A stretch of 64,000 nt of DNA from Haliotis asinina (GCF_037392515.1 NC_090285.1:2235501-2299500), one strand, 5' to 3'. Counted from the first letter of the stretch, positions 32,128 through 43,124 are shown. Notes: generated by a model from the sequence alone, not told the origin. Numbers and translations are program-made.

Positions 32128-32199
32128 TGCGTCGGCCGGGAATCGAACCCGGATCGACTGCTTGGAAGGCAACCATGCTAACCTTTACACCACCGACGC
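32128..32199 (-). tRNA. tRNA-Gly-TCC: tRNA-Gly (UCC)
   Basis: Consensus copy, A-type T5 trailer. Confidence 0.97.
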
Positions 32200-32516
32200 T
32201 GACCATGCTAAGCTTTGTTGAATAGGCATCTTAATGAAATTTGCTGATTGATTGGCCACGCTTCGAGGCACGCCACTAAACGAGACGGCTTACGTCACAA
32301 ACTGAATGAAATTGGGCTTTGGAAATGTATTTCTGTCTTATGCAACGAGGGTCTACAATCTACGAAGCACTGATAACAAATTGTATTTAAATGAAGAGGA
32401 CACTGCATTTGCATCCATATGGAGTAAATGGACACGTCAACTGAACACTTCCTCCTTGCCAGCTGTCTTCTTTAACTTAAGAATGAGAAGCTAAGAAAAG
32501 GCCCTGTTAGTGTGAA

Positions 32517-32587
32517 GCATCGGTGGTCTAGTGGTAGAATACTCGCCTGCCACGCGGGTCACCCGGGTTCGATTCCCGGTCGATGCA
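32517..32587 (+). tRNA. tRNA-Gly-GCC: tRNA-Gly (GCC), G45C variant
   Basis: First gene of the duplication with an intact B box; trailer T4-GG-T8. Confidence 0.93.
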
Positions 32588-32789
32588 CACTCTTTTGGTT
32601 TTTTTTGCGCCTCTGGGGGTTGAAAAAGAGGCCTCCAAACGCGTGTCTCCTGGAAAGAACACCTAGTCTGTGACGCAATGTGATTGTTGTCAGTGATGTC
32701 ACGTTTCTGTCAACTGAACACTTCCTCCTTGCCAGCTGTCTTCTTTAACTTAAGAATGAGAAGCTAAGAAAAGGCACTGTTAGTGTGAA

Positions 32790-32860
32790 GCATCGGTGGT
32801 CTAGTGGTAGAATACTCGCCTGCCACGCGGGTCACCCGGGTTCGATTCCCGGTCGATGCA
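32790..32860 (+). tRNA. tRNA-Gly-GCC: tRNA-Gly (GCC), G45C variant
   Basis: Second gene of the duplication; trailer T4-GGGG-T7. Confidence 0.93.
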
Positions 32861-33338
32861 CACTCTTTTGGGGTTTTTTTGCGCCTCTGGGGGTTGAAAA
32901 AGAGGCCTCCAAACGCGTGTCTCCTGGTAAGAACACCTAGTCTGTGACGCAATGTGATTGTTGTCAGTGATGTCACGTTTCTGTGACGTCAGGACATTGT
33001 GAGGTCACAGGTGAGTCTTTCTATATATATCAGAACGTTGGAATGAGAGAACGTGTCCATTTACATTGAAGTTGATGTAAGGACGGAATGTTGTGCAGCT
33101 TTTAGCATTGTCCCACAGCAATCGGTGTCAGGCTGTCAATGAAGCAGTAATACCGTCAGTTCTACGTTGGATTACACACAATATTTCACTTCACAGCATG
33201 GCTGAGATAACAGAAAGTGTCCACAGCAAATTATATATATCAACATGATGTATAGTCATGGAGTAATTCATTTGTACTTTCTTCAGTCAGAGATGAACTC
33301 GACGTTTCTCTAGCTATGTTCCTGCAGGAATAAAAAGT

Positions 33339-33410
33339 TGCGTCGGCCGGGAATCGAACCCGGATCGACTGCTTGGAAGGCAACCATGCTAACCTTTACA
33401 CCACCGACGC
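33339..33410 (-). tRNA. tRNA-Gly-TCC: tRNA-Gly (UCC)
   Basis: Consensus copy, A-type T5 trailer. Confidence 0.97.
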
Positions 33411-33727
33411 TGACCATGCTAAGCTTTGTTGAATAGGCATCTTAATGAAATTTGCTGATTGATTGGCCACGCTTCGAGGCACGCCACTAAACGAGACGGC
33501 TTACGTCACAAACTGAATGAAATTGGGCTTTGGAAATGTATTTCTGTCTTATGCAACGAGGGTCTACAATCTACGAAGCACTGATAACAAATTGTATTTA
33601 AATGAAGAGGACACTGCATTTGCATCCATATGGAGTAAATGGACACGTCAACTGAACACTTCCTCCTTGCCAGCTGTCTTCTTTAACTTAAGAATGAGAA
33701 GCTAAGAAAAGGCACTGTTAGTGTGAA

Positions 33728-33798
33728 GCATCGGTGGTCTAGTGGTAGAATACTCGCCTGCCACGCGGGTGACCCGGGTTCGATTCCCGGTCGATGCA
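33728..33798 (+). tRNA. tRNA-Gly-GCC: tRNA-Gly (GCC)
   Basis: Consensus copy; trailer T4-GG-T8. Confidence 0.97.
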
Positions 33799-34275
33799 CA
33801 CTCTTTTGGTTTTTTTTGCGCCTCTGGGGGTTGAAAAAGAGGCCTCCAAACGCGTGTCTCCTGGTAAGAACACCTAGTCTGTGACGCAATGTGATTGTTG
33901 TCAGTGATGTCACGTTTCTGTGACGTCAGGACATTGTGAGGTCACAGGTGAGTCTTTCTATATATATCAGAACGTTGGAATGAGAGAACGTGTCCATTTA
34001 CATTGAAGTTGATGTAAGGACGGAATGTTGTGCAGCTTTTAGCATTGTCCCACAGCAATCGGTGTCAGGCTGTCAATGAAGCAGTAATACCGTCAGTTCT
34101 ACGTTGGATTACACACAATATTTCACTTCACAGCATGGCTGAGATAACAGAAAGTGTCCACAGCAAATTATATATATCAACATGATGTATAGTCATGGAG
34201 TAATTCATTTGTACTTTCTTCAGTCAGAGATGAACTCGACGTTTCTCTAGCTATGTTCCTGCAGGAATAAAAAGT

Positions 34276-34347
34276 TGCGTCGGCCGGGAATCGAACCCGG
34301 ATCGACTGCTTGGAAGGCAACCATGCTAACCTTTACACCACCGACGC
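34276..34347 (-). tRNA. tRNA-Gly-TCC: tRNA-Gly (UCC)
   Basis: Consensus copy, A-type T5 trailer. Confidence 0.97.
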
Positions 34348-34664
34348 TGACCATGCTAAGCTTTGTTGAATAGGCATCTTAATGAAATTTGCTGATTGAT
34401 TGGCCACGCTTCGAGGCACGCCACTAAACGAGACGGCTTACGTCACAAACTGAATGAAATTGGGCTTTGGAAATGTATTTCTGTCTTATGCAACGAGGGT
34501 CTACAATCTACGAAGCACTGATAACAAATTGTATTTAAATGAAGAGGACACTGCATTTGCATCCATATGGAGTAAATGGACACGTCAACTGAACACTTCC
34601 TCCTTGCCAGCTGTCTTCTTTAACTTAAGAATGAGAAGCTAAGAAAAGGCACTGTTAGTGTGAA

Positions 34665-34735
34665 GCATCGGTGGTCTAGTGGTAGAATACTCGCCTGCCA
34701 CGCGGGTCACCCGGGTTCGATTCCCGGTCGATGCA
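34665..34735 (+). tRNA. tRNA-Gly-GCC: tRNA-Gly (GCC), G45C variant
   Basis: Variable-loop G45C in a single-gene unit; trailer T4-GGG-T7. Confidence 0.93.
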
Positions 34736-35212
34736 CACTCTTTTGGGTTTTTTTGCGCCTCTGGGGGTTGAAAAAGAGGCCTCCAAACGCGTGTCTCCTG
34801 GTAAGAACACCTAGTCTGTGACGCAATGTGATTGTTGTCAGTGATGTCACGTTTCTGTGACGTCAGGACATTGTGAGGTCACAGGTGAGTCTTTCTATAT
34901 ATATCAGAACGTTGGAATGAGAGAACGTGTCCATTTACATTGAAGTTGATGTAAGGACGGAATGTTGTGCAGCTTTTAGCATTGTCCCACAGCAATCGGT
35001 GTCAGGCTGTCAATGAAGCAGTAATACCGTCAGTTCTACGTTGGATTACACACAATATTTCACTTCACAGCATGGCTGAGATAACAGAAAGTGTCCACAG
35101 CAAATTATATATATCAACATGATGTATAGTCATGGAGTAATTCATTTGTACTTTCTTCAGTCAGAGATGAACTCGACGTTTCTCTTGCTATGTTCCTGCA
35201 GGAATAAAAAGT

Positions 35213-35284
35213 TGCGTCGGCCGGGAATCGAACCCGGATCGACTGCTTGGAAGGCAACCATGCTAACCTTTACACCACCGACGT
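35213..35284 (-). tRNA. tRNA-Gly-TCC: tRNA-Gly (UCC), G1A variant
   Basis: The first base is A, giving A1.C72 at the acceptor end. The downstream flank reads CTTGCTATGTTCC. Confidence 0.88.
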
Positions 35285-35601
35285 TGACCATGCTAAGCTT
35301 TGTTGAATAGGCATCTTAATGAAATTTGCTGATTGATTGGCCACGCTTCGAGGCACGCCACTAAACGAGACGGCTTACGTCACAAACTGAATGAAATTGG
35401 GCTTTGGAAATGTATTTCTGTCTTATGCAACGAGGGTCTACAATCTACGAAGCACTGATAACAAATTGTATTTAAATGAAGAGGACACTGCATTTGCATC
35501 CATATGGAGTAAATGGACACGTCAACTGAACACTTCCTCCTTGCCAGCTGTCTTCTTTAACTTAAGAATGGGAAGCTAAGAAAAGGCACTGTTAGTGTGA
35601 A

Positions 35602-35672
35602 GCATCGGTGGTCTAGTGGTAGAATACTCGCCTGCCACGCGGGTGACCCGGGTTCGATTCCAGGTCGATGCA
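35602..35672 (+). tRNA. tRNA-Gly-GCC: tRNA-Gly (GCC), C63A variant
   Basis: G51.A63 T-stem mismatch as at 23,525 and 24,471; trailer T5-GG-T7; upstream GGGAAGC. Confidence 0.88.
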
Positions 35673-36149
35673 CACTCTTTTTGGTTTTTTTGCGCCTCTG
35701 GGGGTTGAAAAAGAGGCCTCCAAACGCGTGTCTCCTGGTAAGAACACCTAGTCTGTGACGCAATGTGATTGTTGTCAGTGATGTCACGTTTCTGTGACGT
35801 CAGGACATTGTGAGGTCACAGGTGAGTCTTTCTATATATATCAGAACGTTGGAATGAGAGAACGTGTCCATTTACATTGAAGTAGATGTAAGGACGGAAT
35901 GTTGTGCAGCTTTTAGCATTGTCCCACAGCAATCGGTGTCAGGCTGTCAATGAAGCAGTAATACCGTCAGTTCTACGTTGGATTACACACAATATTTCAC
36001 TTCACAGCATGGCTGAGATAACAGAAAGTGTCCACAGCAAATTATATATATCAACATGATGTATAGTCATGGAGTAATTCATTTGTACTTTCTTCAGTCA
36101 GAGATGAACTCGACGTTTCTCTAGCTATGTTCCTGCAGGAATAAAAAGT

Positions 36150-36221
36150 TGCGTCGGCCGGGAATCGAACCCGGATCGACTGCTTGGAAGGCAACCATGC
36201 TAACCTTTACACCACCGACGC
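36150..36221 (-). tRNA. tRNA-Gly-TCC: tRNA-Gly (UCC)
   Basis: Consensus copy, A-type T5 trailer. Confidence 0.97.
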
Positions 36222-36538
36222 TGACCATGCTAAGCTTTGTTGAATAGGCATCTTAATGAAATTTGCTGATTGATTGGCCACGCTTCGAGGCACGCCACTA
36301 AACGAGACGGCTTACGTCACAAACTGAATGAAATTGGGCTTTGGAAATGTATTTCTGTCTTATGCAACGAGGGTCTACAATCTACGAAGCACTGATAACA
36401 AATTGTATTTAAATGAAGAGGACACTGCATTTGCATCCATATGGAGTAAATGGACACGTCAACTGAACACTTCCTCCTTGCCAGCTGTCTTCTTTAACTT
36501 AAGAATGAGAAGCTAAGAAAAGGCACTGTTAGTGTGAA

Positions 36539-36609
36539 GCATCGGTGGTCTAGTGGTAGAATACTCGCCTGCCATGCGGGTGAACCGGGTTCGATTCCCG
36601 GTCGATGCA
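36539..36609 (+). tRNA. tRNA-Gly-GCC: tRNA-Gly (GCC), C38T + C48A variant
   Basis: Same double variant as 25,408, again directly after a C63A unit; trailer T4-GG-T8. Confidence 0.87.
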
Positions 36610-37086
36610 CACTCTTTTGGTTTTTTTTGCGCCTCTGGGGGTTGAAAAAGAGGCCTCCAAACGCGTGTCTCCTGGTAAGAACACCTAGTCTGTGACGCAA
36701 TGTGATTGTTGTCAGTGATGTCACGTTTCTGTGACGTCAGGACATTGTGAGGTCACAGGTGAGTCTTTCTATATATATCAGAACGTTGGAATGAGAGAAC
36801 GTGTCCATTTACATTGAAGTTGATGTAAGGACGGAATGTTGTGCAGCTTTTAGCATTGTCCCACAGCAATCGGTGTCAGGCTGTCAATGAAGCAGTAATA
36901 CCGTCAGTTCTACGTTGGATTACACACAATATTTCACTTCACAGCATGGCTGAGATAACAGAAAGTGTCCACAGCAAATTATATATATCAACATGATGTA
37001 TAGTCATGGAGTAATTCATTTGTACTTTCTTCAGTCAGAGATGAACTCGACGTTTCTCTAGCTATGTTCCTGGAGGAATAAAAAGT

Positions 37087-37158
37087 TGCGTCGGCCGGGA
37101 ATCGAACCCGGATCGACTGCTTGGAAGGCAACCATGCTAACCTTTACACCACCGACGC
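37087..37158 (-). tRNA. tRNA-Gly-TCC: tRNA-Gly (UCC)
   Basis: Consensus copy; downstream flank has CTGGAGG instead of CTGCAGG. Confidence 0.97.
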
Positions 37159-37475
37159 TGACCATGCTAAGCTTTGTTGAATAGGCATCTTAATGAAATT
37201 TGCTGATTGATTGGCCACGCTTCGAGGCACGCCACTAAACGAGACGGCTTACGTCACAAACTGAATGAAATTGGGCTTTGGAAATGTATTTCTGTCTTAT
37301 GCAACGAGGGTCTACAATCTACGAAGCACTGATAACAAATTGTATTTAAATGAAGAGGACACTGCATTTGCATCCATATGGAGTAAATGGACACGTCAAC
37401 TGAACACTTCCTCCTTGCCAGCTGTCTTCTTTAACTTAAGAATGAGAAGCTAAGAAAAGGCACTGTTAGTGTGAA

Positions 37476-37546
37476 GCATCGGTGGTCTAGTGGTAGAATA
37501 CTCGCCTGCCACGCGGGTGACCCGGGTTCGATTCCCGGGCGATGCA
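37476..37546 (+). tRNA. tRNA-Gly-GCC: tRNA-Gly (GCC), T66G variant
   Basis: The G7.U66 wobble becomes a G7.G66 mismatch at the acceptor/T-stem junction. Trailer T4-GG-T10. Confidence 0.87.
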
Positions 37547-38025
37547 CACTCTTTTGGTTTTTTTTTTGCGCCTCTAGGGGTTGAAAAAGAGGCCTCCAAA
37601 CGCGTGTCTCCTGGTAAGAACACCTAGTCTGTGACGCAATGTGATTGTTGTCAGTGATGTCACGTTTCTGTGACGTCAGGCCATTGTGAGGTCACAGGTG
37701 AGTCTTTCTATAGATATCAGAAGGTTGGAATGAGAGAACGTGTCCATTTACATTGAAGTTGATGTAAGGACGGAATGTTGTGCAGCTTTTAGCATTGTCC
37801 CACAGCAATCGGTGTCAGGCTGTCAATGAAGCAGTAATACCGTCAGTTCTACGTTGGATTACACACAATATTTCACTTCACAGCATGGCTGAGATAACAG
37901 AAAGTGTCCACAGCAAATTATATATATCAACATGATGTATAGTCATGGAGTAATTCATTTGTACTTTCTTCAGTCAGAGATGAACTCGACGTTTCTCTAG
38001 CTATGTTCCTGCAGGAATAAAAAGT

Positions 38026-38097
38026 TGCGTCGGCCGGGAATCGAACCCGGATCGACTGCTTGGAAGGCAACCATGCTAACCTTTACACCACCGACGC
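38026..38097 (-). tRNA. tRNA-Gly-TCC: tRNA-Gly (UCC)
   Basis: Consensus copy, A-type T5 trailer. Confidence 0.97.
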
Positions 38098-38414
38098 TGA
38101 CCATGCTAAGCTTTGTTGAATAGGCATCTTAATGAAATTTGCTGATTGATTGGCCACGCTTCGAGGCACGCCACTAAACGAGACGGCTTACGTCACAAAC
38201 TGAATGAAATTGGGCTTTGGAAATGTATTTCTGTCTTATGCAACGAGGGTCTACAATCTACGAAGCACTGATAACAAATTGTATTTAAATGAAGAGGACA
38301 CTGCATTTGCATCCATATGGAGTAAATGGACACGTCAACTGAACACTTCCTCCTTGCCAGCTGTCTTCTTTAACTTAAGAATGAGAAGCTAAGAAAAGGC
38401 ACTGTTAGTGTGAA

Positions 38415-38485
38415 GCATCGGTGGTCTAGTGGTAGAATACTCGCCTGCCACGCGGGTGACCCGGGTTCGATTCCCGGGCGATGCA
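38415..38485 (+). tRNA. tRNA-Gly-GCC: tRNA-Gly (GCC), T66G variant
   Basis: As 37,476, with the first terminator reduced to T3 (CTCGTTTGG) before the T10 run. Confidence 0.85.
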
Positions 38486-38964
38486 CACTCGTTTGGTTTT
38501 TTTTTTGCGCCTCTAGGGGTTGAAAAAGAGGCCTCCAAACGCGTGTCTCCTGGTAAGAACACCTAGTCTGTGACGCAATGTGATTGTTGTCAGTGATGTC
38601 ACGTTTCTGTGACGTCAGGCCATTGTGAGGTCACAGGTGAGTCTTTCTATAGATATCAGAAGGTTGGAATGAGAGAACGTGTCCATTTACATTGAAGTTG
38701 ATGTAAGGACGGAATGTTGTGCAGCTTTTAGCATTGTCCCACAGCAATCGGTGTCAGGCTGTCAATGAAGCAGTAATACCGTCAGTTCTACGTTGGATTA
38801 CACACAATATTTCACTTCACAGCATGGCTGAGATAACAGAAAGTGTCCACAGCAAATTATATATATCAACATGATGTATAGTCATGGAGTAATTCATTTG
38901 TACTTTCTTCAGTCAGAGATGAACTCGACGTTTCTCTAGCTATGTTCCTGCAGGAATAAAAAGT

Positions 38965-39036
38965 TGCGTCGGCCGGGAATCGAACCCGGATCGACTGCTT
39001 GGAAGGCAACCATGCTAACCTTTACACCACCGACGC
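38965..39036 (-). tRNA. tRNA-Gly-TCC: tRNA-Gly (UCC)
   Basis: Consensus copy, A-type T5 trailer. Confidence 0.97.
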
Positions 39037-39353
39037 TGACCATGCTAAGCTTTGTTGAATAGGCATCTTAATGAAATTTGCTGATTGATTGGCCACGCTT
39101 CGAGGCACGCCACTAAACGAGACGGCTTACGTCACAAACTGAATGAAATTGGGCTTTGGAAATGTATTTCTGTCTTATGCAACGAGGGTCTACAATCTAC
39201 GAAGCACTGATAACAAATTGTATTTAAATGAAGAGGACACTGCATTTGCATCCATATGGAGTAAATGGACACGTCAACTGAACACTTCCTCCTTGCCAGC
39301 TGTCTTCTTTAACTTAAGAATGAGAAGCTAAGAAAAGGCACTGTTAGTGTGAA

Positions 39354-39424
39354 GCATCGGTGGTCTAGTGGTAGAATACTCGCCTGCCACGCGGGTGACC
39401 CGGGTTCGATTCCCGGGCGATGCA
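39354..39424 (+). tRNA. tRNA-Gly-GCC: tRNA-Gly (GCC), T66G variant
   Basis: As 38,415: G7.G66 mismatch and T3 first terminator before T10. Confidence 0.85.
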
Positions 39425-39903
39425 CACTCGTTTGGTTTTTTTTTTGCGCCTCTAGGGGTTGAAAAAGAGGCCTCCAAACGCGTGTCTCCTGGTAAGAACA
39501 CCTAGTCTGTGACGCAATGTGATTGTTGTCAGTGATGTCACGTTTCTGTGACGTCAGGCCATTGTGAGGTCACAGGTGAGTCTTTCTATAGATATCAGAA
39601 GGTTGGAATGAGAGAACGTGTCCATTTACATTGAAGTTGATGTAAGGACGGAATGTTGTGCAGCTTTTAGCATTGTCCCACAGCAATCGGTGTCAGGCTG
39701 TCAATGAAGCAGTAATACCGTCAGTTCTACGTTGGATTACACACAATATTTCACTTCACAGCATGGCTGAGATAACAGAAAGTGTCCACAGCAAATTATA
39801 TATATCAACATGATGTATAGTCATGGAGTAATTCATTTGTACTTTCTTCAGTCAGAGATGAACTCGACGTTTCTCTAGCTATGTTCCTGCAGGAATAAAA
39901 AGT

Positions 39904-39975
39904 TGCGTCGGCCGGGAATCGAACCCGGATCGACTGCTTGGAAGGCAACCATGCTAACCTTTACACCACCGACGC
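39904..39975 (-). tRNA. tRNA-Gly-TCC: tRNA-Gly (UCC)
   Basis: Consensus copy; last UCC gene with family A flanks on both sides. Confidence 0.97.
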
Positions 39976-40292
39976 TGACCATGCTAAGCTTTGTTGAATA
40001 GGCATCTTAATGAAATTTGCTGATTGATTGGCCACGCTTCGAGGCACGCCACTAAACGAGACGGCTTACGTCACAAACTGAATGAAATTGGGCTTTGGAA
40101 ATGTATTTCTGTCTTATGCAACGAGGGTCTACAATCTACGAAGCACTGATAACAAATTGTATTTAAATGAAGAGGACACTGCATTTGCATCCATATGGAG
40201 TAAATGGACACGTCAACTGAACACTTCCTCCTTGCCAGCTGTCTTCTTTAACTTAAGAATGAGAAGCTAAGAAAAGGCCCTGTTAGTGTGAA

Positions 40293-40363
40293 GCATCGGT
40301 TGTCTAGTGGTAGAATACTCGCCTGCCACGCGGGTGACCCGGGTTCGATTCCCGGTCGATGCA
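40293..40363 (+). tRNA. tRNA-Gly-GCC: tRNA-Gly (GCC), G9T variant at the family A/B junction
   Basis: Upstream flank is family A (GAGAAGC, GGCCCTG); downstream flank is family B (T4-G-T4-C-TT trailer, AAAAAGCGGCC). The A box starts TTG because G9 is T, so transcription may be reduced. Confidence 0.85.
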
Positions 40364-40847
40364 CACTCTTTTGTTTTCTTGCGCCTCTAGGGGTTGAAAA
40401 AGCGGCCTCCAAACGCTTGTCTCCTGGTAAGAACACCTAGTCTGTGACGCAATGTGATTGTTGTCAGTGATGTCACGTTTCTGTGACGTCAGGCCATTGT
40501 GAGGTCACAGGTGAGTCTTTCTATAGATATCAGAAGGTTGGAATGAGAGAACGTGTCCATTTACATGACTCCATTTGAAGTCGATGTAAGGACGGAACGT
40601 TGTGCAGCTTTTAGCATTGTCCCACACCAATCGGTGTCAGGCTGTCAATGAAGCAGTAAAACCGTCAGTTCTACGTTGGATTACACACAATATTTCACTT
40701 CACAGCATGGCTGAGATAACAGAAAGTGTCCACAGCAAATTATACATATCAACATGATGTATAGTCATGGAGTAATTTATTTGTACTTTCTTCAGTCACA
40801 GATAAACTCGACGTTTCTCCACCTATGTTCCTGCAGGAGTAAAAAGA

Positions 40848-40919
40848 TGCGTCGGCCGGGAATCGAACCCGGATCGACTGCTTGGAAGGCAACCATGCTA
40901 ACCTTTACACCACCGACGC
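40848..40919 (-). tRNA. tRNA-Gly-TCC: tRNA-Gly (UCC), first in family B context
   Basis: Consensus copy; trailer TC then T5, the family B form. Confidence 0.97.
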
Positions 40920-41236
40920 TGACCATGCTAAGCTTTGTTGAATAGGCATCTTAATGAAATTTGCTGATTGATTGGCCACGCCTCGAGGCACGCCACTAAA
41001 TGAGACGGCTTACGTCACAAACTGAATGAAATTGGGCTTTTGAAATGTATTTCTGTCTTATGCAACGAGGGTCTACAATCTACGAAGCACTGATAACAAA
41101 TTGTATATAAATGAAGAGGACACTGCATTTGCATCCATATGGAGTAAATGGACACGTCAGCTGAACACTTCCTCCTTGCCAGCTGTCTTCTTTAACTTAA
41201 GAATGGGAAGCTAAGAAAAGGCACAGTTAGTGTGAA
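40920..41236. promoter_or_regulatory. Family B 5'-5' spacer (representative)
   Basis: 317 bp, the same length as in family A. It keeps ATTGG, TTACGTCA and ATTTGCAT. GCTTCGAGGC of family A is GCCTCGAGGC here, a perfect 10-bp palindrome. The AT element is TATATAAAT in this unit and TATTGAAAT in most other B units. No gene seen. Confidence 0.5.
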
Positions 41237-41307
41237 GCATCGGTGGTCTAGTGGTAGAATACTCGCCTGCCACGCGGGTGACCCGGGTTCGATTCCCGGT
41301 CGATGCA
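41237..41307 (+). tRNA. tRNA-Gly-GCC: tRNA-Gly (GCC)
   Basis: Consensus copy; trailer T4-GG-T6. Confidence 0.97.
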
Positions 41308-41791
41308 CACTCTTTTGGTTTTTTGCGCCTCTAGGGGTTGAAAAAGCGGCCTCCAAACGCTTGTCTCCTGGTAAGAACACCTAGTCTGTGACGCAATGTG
41401 ATTGTTGTCAGTGATGTCACGTTTCTGTGACGTCAGGCCATTGTGAGGTCACAGGTGAGTCTTTCTATAGATATCAGAAGGTTGGAATGAGAGAACGTGT
41501 CCATTTACATGACTCCATTTGAAGTCGATGTAAGGACGGAACGTTGTGCAGCTTTCAGCATTGTCCCACACCAATCGGTGTCAGGCTGTCAATGAAGCAG
41601 TAATACCGTCAGTTCTACGTTGGATTACACACAATATTTCACTTCACAGCATGGCTGAGATAACAGAAAGTGTCCACAGCAAATTATACATATCAACATG
41701 ATGTATAGTCATGGAGTATGTCATTTGTACTTTCTTCAGTCACAGATGAACTCGACGTTTCTCCACCTATGTTCCTGCAGGAGTAAAAAGA
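41308..41791. other. Family B 3'-3' spacer (representative)
   Basis: 484 bp with no gene. It holds the terminator, the CRE-like cluster, a reduced AT tract (CTATAGATATC) and the 9-bp GACTCCATT. ACACC-AATC-GGTGT can form a 5-bp hairpin that family A lacks. Confidence 0.8.
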
Positions 41792-41863
41792 TGCGTCGGC
41801 CGGGAATCGAACCCGGATCGACTGCTTGGAAGGCAACCATGCTAACCTTTACACCACCGACGC
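41792..41863 (-). tRNA. tRNA-Gly-TCC: tRNA-Gly (UCC)
   Basis: Consensus copy, B-type T5 trailer. Confidence 0.97.
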
Positions 41864-42180
41864 TGACCATGCTAAGCTTTGTTGAATAGGCATCTTAATG
41901 AAATTTGCTGATTGATTGGCCACGCCTCGAGGCACGCCACTAAATGAGACGGCTTACGTCACAAACTGAATGAAATTGGGCTTTTGAAATGTATTTCTGT
42001 CTTATGCAACGAGGGTCTACAATCTACGAAGCACTGATAACAAATTGTATTTAAATGAAGAGGACACTGCATTTGCATCCATATGGAGTAAATGGACACG
42101 TCAGCTGAACACTTCCTCCTTGCCAGCTGTCTTCTTTAACTTAAGAATGGGAAGCTAAGAAAAGGCACAGTTAGTGTGAA

Positions 42181-42251
42181 GCATCGGTGGTCTAGTGGTA
42201 GAATACTCGCCTGCCACGCGGGTGACCCGGGTTCGATTCCCGGTCGATGCA
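42181..42251 (+). tRNA. tRNA-Gly-GCC: tRNA-Gly (GCC)
   Basis: Consensus copy; trailer T4-G-T4-C-TT. Confidence 0.97.
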
Positions 42252-42735
42252 CACTCTTTTGTTTTCTTGCGCCTCTAGGGGTTGAAAAAGCGGCCTCCAA
42301 ACGCTTGTCTCCTGGTAAGAACACCTAGTCTGTGACGCAATGTGATTGTTGTCAGTGATGTCACGTTTCTGTGACGTCAGGCCATTGTGAGGTCACAGGT
42401 GAGTCTTTCTATAGATATCAGAAGGTTGGAATGAGAGAACGTGTCCATTTACATGACTCCATTTGAAGTCGATGTAAGGACGGAACGTTGTGCAGCTTTC
42501 AGCATTGTCCCACACCAATCGGTGTCAGGCTGTCAATGAAGCAGTAATACCGTCAGTTCTACGTTGGATTACACACAATATTTCACTTCACAGCATGGCT
42601 GAGATAACAGAAAGTGTCCACAGCAAATTATACATATCAACATGATGTATAGTCATGGAGTAATTTATTTGTACTTTCTTCAGTCACAGATAAACTCGAC
42701 GTTTCTCCACCTATGTTCCTGCAGGAGTAAAAAGA

Positions 42736-42807
42736 TGCGTCGGCCGGGAATCGAACCCGGATCGACTGCTTGGAAGGCAACCATGCTAACCTTTACACCA
42801 CCGACGC
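42736..42807 (-). tRNA. tRNA-Gly-TCC: tRNA-Gly (UCC)
   Basis: Consensus copy, B-type T5 trailer. Confidence 0.97.
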
Positions 42808-43124
42808 TGACCATGCTAAGCTTTGTTGAATAGGCATCTTAATGAAATTTGCTGATTGATTGGCCACGCCTCGAGGCACGCCACTAAATGAGACGGCTTA
42901 CGTCACAAACTGAATGAAATTGGGCTTTTGAAATGTATTTCTGTCTTATGCAACGAGGGTCTACAATCTACGAAGCACTGATAACAAATTGTATTGAAAT
43001 GAAGAGGACACTGCATTTGCATCCATATGGAGTAAATGGACACGTCAGCTGAACACTTCCTCCTTGCCAGCTGTCTTCTTTAACTTAAGAATGGGAAGCT
43101 AAGAAAAGGCACAGTTAGTGTGAA

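Larger units (their letters stand above)
32438..32984. repeat. 273-bp tandem duplication (6th of 6)
   Basis: Same joint, but both GCC genes carry G45C and neither carries G53T. The second gene's variant appears to have overwritten the first by conversion, while the GGCCCTG and CTGGAAAG flanks of the first remain. Confidence 0.95.
1..40292. repeat. Family A units of the tRNA-Gly array
   Basis: About 43 units, mostly 937-938 bp. Most lack a 9-bp GACTCCATT insert in the 3'-3' spacer; five units that keep it are 946-947 bp. Family A marks include TTTAAATG in the 5'-5' spacer, GAGAAGC before the GCC gene, AAAAAGAGGCC after it and CAGGACATTG further on. The GCC genes are strikingly heterogeneous here: 28 of 48 depart from consensus, against 6 of 41 UCC genes. 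Confidence 0.93.
37476..40292. repeat. Three near-identical 939-bp transitional units
   Basis: Units starting at 37,476, 38,415 and 39,354 share a T66G GCC gene, a T10 run, and B-like marks (CTCTAGGGG, CAGGCC, CTATAGATATC, AGAAGG) confined to roughly 170 bp 3' of the GCC gene. The rest of each unit is family A. They look like one converted unit amplified to three. Confidence 0.92.
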
